Source: an uncultured Pelagibacteraceae bacterium (GTDB taxonomy: Bacteria; Pseudomonadota; Alphaproteobacteria; Pelagibacterales; Pelagibacteraceae). From it: a stretch of 8,186 nucleotides of DNA. Made by a program: the position numbers and the translations under genes. Positions 5,715-8,186 of this stretch are shown here, in pieces. Positions within the stretch are counted from its first letter, which is position 1, and each line of letters opens with the position of its first letter. Under the pieces are notes generated by a model. That model saw nothing but the letters and a program-made list of their open reading frames with translations, was not told where the DNA came from and ran no database searches. The stretch spans positions 1-8,186 of the forward strand of contig CACJYH010000023.1 of assembly GCA_902597695.1 (NCBI GenBank). The letters run 5' to 3'.

Positions 5715-7282
5715 TGGTAAAAAAATTAATTATTCTCTTTAAACTTGGAAGAAAAGTAGCTTGTTCTGATATTTTAAATATTGTATCAAAATTTAAAGAA
5801 CCACCTTTATCTATAAAAATTTTATTTAAGATATTATCATTTTCCTTTTCACCAAAAAAACAAATAGATGTAAATAAAGACGAGGGAGAGAGACTATCTG
5901 ACTCTTTAGAGTCAATGGGAACAACTTTTATTAAACTTGGTCAATTTTTAGCAACCAGACCCGATATAATTGGAGAAGAACTTTCCAAAAAACTTGAAAA
6001 CCTTCAAGATAAATTGCCACCATTTTCTCTGTTACAAGCTAAAGAAATAATTAAAAATGATCTAGGTAACGAAAGTTATGACTCTATAATAAATTTAAGT
6101 GAACCAGTTGCTGCTGCTTCAATTGCTCAAGTCCACAAAGCTCAAATTAATGATAATGGAGTTCTTAAGGACGTTGCAATTAAAATTCTAAGACCAAACA
6201 TAAAAAAAATATTTAATGAGGAAATTGATGCAATAATGCTTTTTGCTTTCTTAATAGAGTCATTTATTAAAAAGACAAAAAGACTAAAGCTGGTAGAAGT
6301 GGTATTTTTATTAAAAGAAATCACAAATCTAGAGATGGATTTAAGATTTGAAGCAGCTGCTGCAAATGAATATGCTGAAAATACAAAGAATGATGTTGGA
6401 TTTAGAGTTCCTAAAATTTATTGGAATTATACAAGCGAAAATGTAATGACTTTAGATTGGGTGGATGGAATATCTATTAGAGAAACGGAAGAACTAAAAA
6501 ATAAAGAATTTAATACTGAAAAAATTGCAGAAGATATTATTCAAAATTTTTTAAGACATGCTGTAAGAGATGGTTTTTTTCATGCAGATATGCACCAAGG
6601 CAATATTTTCATAGATAATGATGGTCAAATTGTTCCTATTGATTTTGGAATTATGGGTAGATTAGATAAAATGAGTAAAAGATTTTTAGCTGAAATTTTA
6701 TTTGGTTTTATACAAAGAGATTATCGTAAAGTTGCTGAAGTACATTTGATTGCTGGTCTTGTGCCAAAAGAAGTTCCAATAGATGATTTAGCTCAAGCCC
6801 TAAGATCCATCGGTGAACCAATTTTTGGTCAAGCAGTTAAAGATATTTCTGGAGGAAAATTATTAAAGCAACTATTTGATGTCACAGAAAAATTTAACAT
6901 GCAAACTCAACCTCAGCTTTTAATGTTACAGAAAACAATGGTTGTTGTTGAAGGTGTAGCTAGAAAATTAAATCCAAACACAAATATTTGGACCACTTCA
7001 AAACCAGTACTTGAAAGTTGGCTAAAAGAAACAAAAGATCCAATGACAAAACTAAATGAGACACTTCAAAATACATCTGAAGTAATAAAAAGATTACCGG
7101 AATTTCCTGAAATTATGGATAAAGCTAATCAAGCTCTTACTTATCTTGCTAGTGGACAAATCCCACAAAACTCAAATTCCTATACTGCCTTAAACACTCA
7201 AAAATCAGAAATGACTGCTTTTAGAAACCAATCTATTATTGGTTTATTAATCCTTGTAATTTTTGGTCTTTTAATATTTTAA
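5714..7282 (+). CDS. ubiB: UbiB/ABC1 (ADCK) family atypical kinase, ubiquinone biosynthesis
   Basis: This 522-residue member of the UbiB/COQ8/ADCK protein-kinase-like family is needed for ubiquinone synthesis. The family has ATPase activity and is thought to assist the lipid-bound biosynthetic proteins at the membrane. Motifs seen are the family-specific KLGQ at 74-77 within FIKLGQFLATRPD, the Ala-rich nucleotide loop AAASIAQVHKA at 133-143, the VAIK lysine (Lys157), the EMDLRFEA segment at 207-214, catalytic-loop HADMHQGN at 290-297, and the metal-binding DFG at 310-312. The C-terminus (about 507-522) is one hydrophobic membrane segment. ATG 5714 is preferred: it shares one base with the ubiE stop and has GGA about 8 nt upstream. 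An in-frame ATG at 5702 would add four residues (MEIL) and deepen the overlap to 13 bp. coaBC follows after 8 bp. Confidence 0.94.
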   Translation: MVKKLIILFKLGRKVACSDILNIVSKFKEPPLSIKILFKILSFSFSPKKQIDVNKDEGERLSDSLESMGTTFIKLGQFLATRPDIIGEELSKKLENLQDKLPPFSLLQAKEIIKNDLGNESYDSIINLSEPVAAASIAQVHKAQINDNGVLKDVAIKILRPNIKKIFNEEIDAIMLFAFLIESFIKKTKRLKLVEVVFLLKEITNLEMDLRFEAAAANEYAENTKNDVGFRVPKIYWNYTSENVMTLDWVDGISIRETEELKNKEFNTEKIAEDIIQNFLRHAVRDGFFHADMHQGNIFIDNDGQIVPIDFGIMGRLDKMSKRFLAEILFGFIQRDYRKVAEVHLIAGLVPKEVPIDDLAQALRSIGEPIFGQAVKDISGGKLLKQLFDVTEKFNMQTQPQLLMLQKTMVVVEGVARKLNPNTNIWTTSKPVLESWLKETKDPMTKLNETLQNTSEVIKRLPEFPEIMDKANQALTYLASGQIPQNSNSYTALNTQKSEMTAFRNQSIIGLLILVIFGLLIF

Positions 7283-7290
7283 TTCAGTCG

Positions 7291-8186
7291 ATGAAAGATT
7301 TATCAAACAAAAAAGTTCTTTTTATAATATGTGGTGGAATTTCTGCTTACAAAAGTCTTGAAACGATAAGAATGTTTAGAAAGAATAATGCTGAAATAAA
7401 AACAATACTAACTAAAAGTGCAAAGGAGTTTGTAACCCCATTATCTGTAGCCTCATTATCTCAAGGTAAAGTTTATGATGATTTATTTAGCCTAGAGAAT
7501 GAGACAGAAATGGACCATATTTCTTTATCAAGATGGGCCGATGTAATCATCGTCGCTCCAACAACTGCCAACACCATTTCCAAATTAAGCCAGGGTAACT
7601 CAGACGAGTTAGCATCCACAGTTATATTAGCTTCAAATAAACAAGTTTTTTTAGCTCCAGCAATGAATGTTAGAATGTGGGAACATCAGTCTACACAAAA
7701 TAATCTAAAAACATTGAAAGATTTTGGCTACAAAATTATTGGACCTGAAATAGGTGATATGGCTTGTGGTGAATATGGTGAGGGTAAAATGTCTGAACCT
7801 TTAGTTATTTATGAAGAAATTCAAAATTTTTTATTTAGTAAAATTAAAAATAATAAACTCAAAGCCCTAGTAACCGCGGGTCCTACTAATGAATATATAG
7901 ACCCTGTAAGATTTATTACAAATAAATCTAGTGGTAAACAGGGTTACGAGATAGCAAAATCGCTCTATAAAAGAGGTTTTGATACCACTTTAATATCTGG
8001 ACCTACAAACCTAAAAATAAATGAAAATATTAAATTAATCAAAGTTGAGACTGCTGAAGAAATGTTTAAGGCCACTCAAAAAAATCTTCCGACTGATATA
8101 GCTGTATTTGCTGCTGCTGTTGCTGATTTCAAAGCTAGTTATGAACATAAAGAAAAGATTAAAAAAGTTGATAATTTAACATTAAA
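7291..8186 (+). CDS. coaBC: Bifunctional phosphopantothenoylcysteine decarboxylase/synthetase CoaBC (3' end outside window)
   Basis: This is a two-domain enzyme of coenzyme A synthesis: CoaB joins cysteine to 4'-phosphopantothenate using CTP, and CoaC, a flavoprotein, decarboxylates the product to 4'-phosphopantetheine. The frame is open from ATG 7291 to the window edge (298 codons plus two bases, of about 400 usual). The CoaC domain (about 1-185) shows GGISAYKS at 15-22 (FMN binding), catalytic His76 in MDHISLSRWAD, APTTAN at 89-94, PAMNVRMW at 123-130, and the flap motif MACGEYGEGKM at 157-167 with Cys159. The CoaB domain begins near 190, with VTAGPTNEYIDPVRFI at 194-209, NKSSGKQG at 211-218, AAAVADF at 274-280 and the start of a Lys-rich EKIKK loop at 288-292. 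The start is 8 bp after ubiB with no clear Shine-Dalgarno sequence, so it is probably the third gene of the ubiE-ubiB-coaBC operon. Confidence 0.95.
   Translation, partial: MKDLSNKKVLFIICGGISAYKSLETIRMFRKNNAEIKTILTKSAKEFVTPLSVASLSQGKVYDDLFSLENETEMDHISLSRWADVIIVAPTTANTISKLSQGNSDELASTVILASNKQVFLAPAMNVRMWEHQSTQNNLKTLKDFGYKIIGPEIGDMACGEYGEGKMSEPLVIYEEIQNFLFSKIKNNKLKALVTAGPTNEYIDPVRFITNKSSGKQGYEIAKSLYKRGFDTTLISGPTNLKINENIKLIKVETAEEMFKATQKNLPTDIAVFAAAVADFKASYEHKEKIKKVDNLTL

Noticed and set aside
6142..6324. 60-codon minus-strand open frame inside ubiB
   Set aside because: It is antisense to a well-conserved part of the UbiB kinase-like domain, with no motif or start signal of its own.
1..8186. Mobile elements, CRISPR arrays, tRNA/rRNA genes, toxin-antitoxin or defence modules
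   Set aside because: I looked for these across both strands by eye and saw no transposase or integrase motif, regular repeat-spacer pattern, cloverleaf or unknown accessory gene. About 96% of the window is assigned to housekeeping coding sequence.

Overview
This window comes from a very AT-rich, densely packed bacterial chromosome. The protein set and gene order point to an alphaproteobacterium with a streamlined genome, most likely a SAR11/Pelagibacterales-type marine bacterium. That placement is inferred from three things: extreme A+T content, Lys/Asn/Ile-rich proteins with near-zero or overlapping spacing, and the alphaproteobacterial order dnaA-rpsT-mutM next to ubiE-ubiB-coaBC. No rRNA or other phylogenetic marker is present to settle it.

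Layout: (1) 1-996, plus strand: the 3' end of lysA (lysine biosynthesis), then a PlsC-type acyltransferase (phospholipid synthesis). (2) 993-4977, minus strand, read leftward as mutM (base-excision DNA glycosylase), rpsT (ribosomal protein S20), dnaA (replication initiator) and dnaN (beta sliding clamp). This block meets plsC tail to tail, with the two stop codons sharing one TTAA. (3) 5010-8186, plus strand: ubiE and ubiB (ubiquinone biosynthesis), then coaBC (coenzyme A biosynthesis), which runs off the right edge. The mutM and ubiE blocks diverge from a 32-bp spacer.

The only sizeable non-coding stretch is the 290 bp between rpsT and dnaA. It is extremely AT-rich, with A/T runs of 9-13 bases, and carries a few imperfect DnaA-box-like sequences, two of them sharing the octamer TCTCCACA. 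It is the obvious place for dnaA control elements and a possible but unproven replication origin.

All recognised genes are ordinary housekeeping genes with intact family motifs. I see no mobile element, CRISPR array, tRNA, rRNA, defence system or unknown protein gene, and no evidence of a previously undescribed system. The points worth a second look concern compaction and regulation: overlapping genes, missing Shine-Dalgarno sequences, a possible nearly leaderless rpsT transcript, the dnaA upstream region, and an HX4E form of the PlsC motif.
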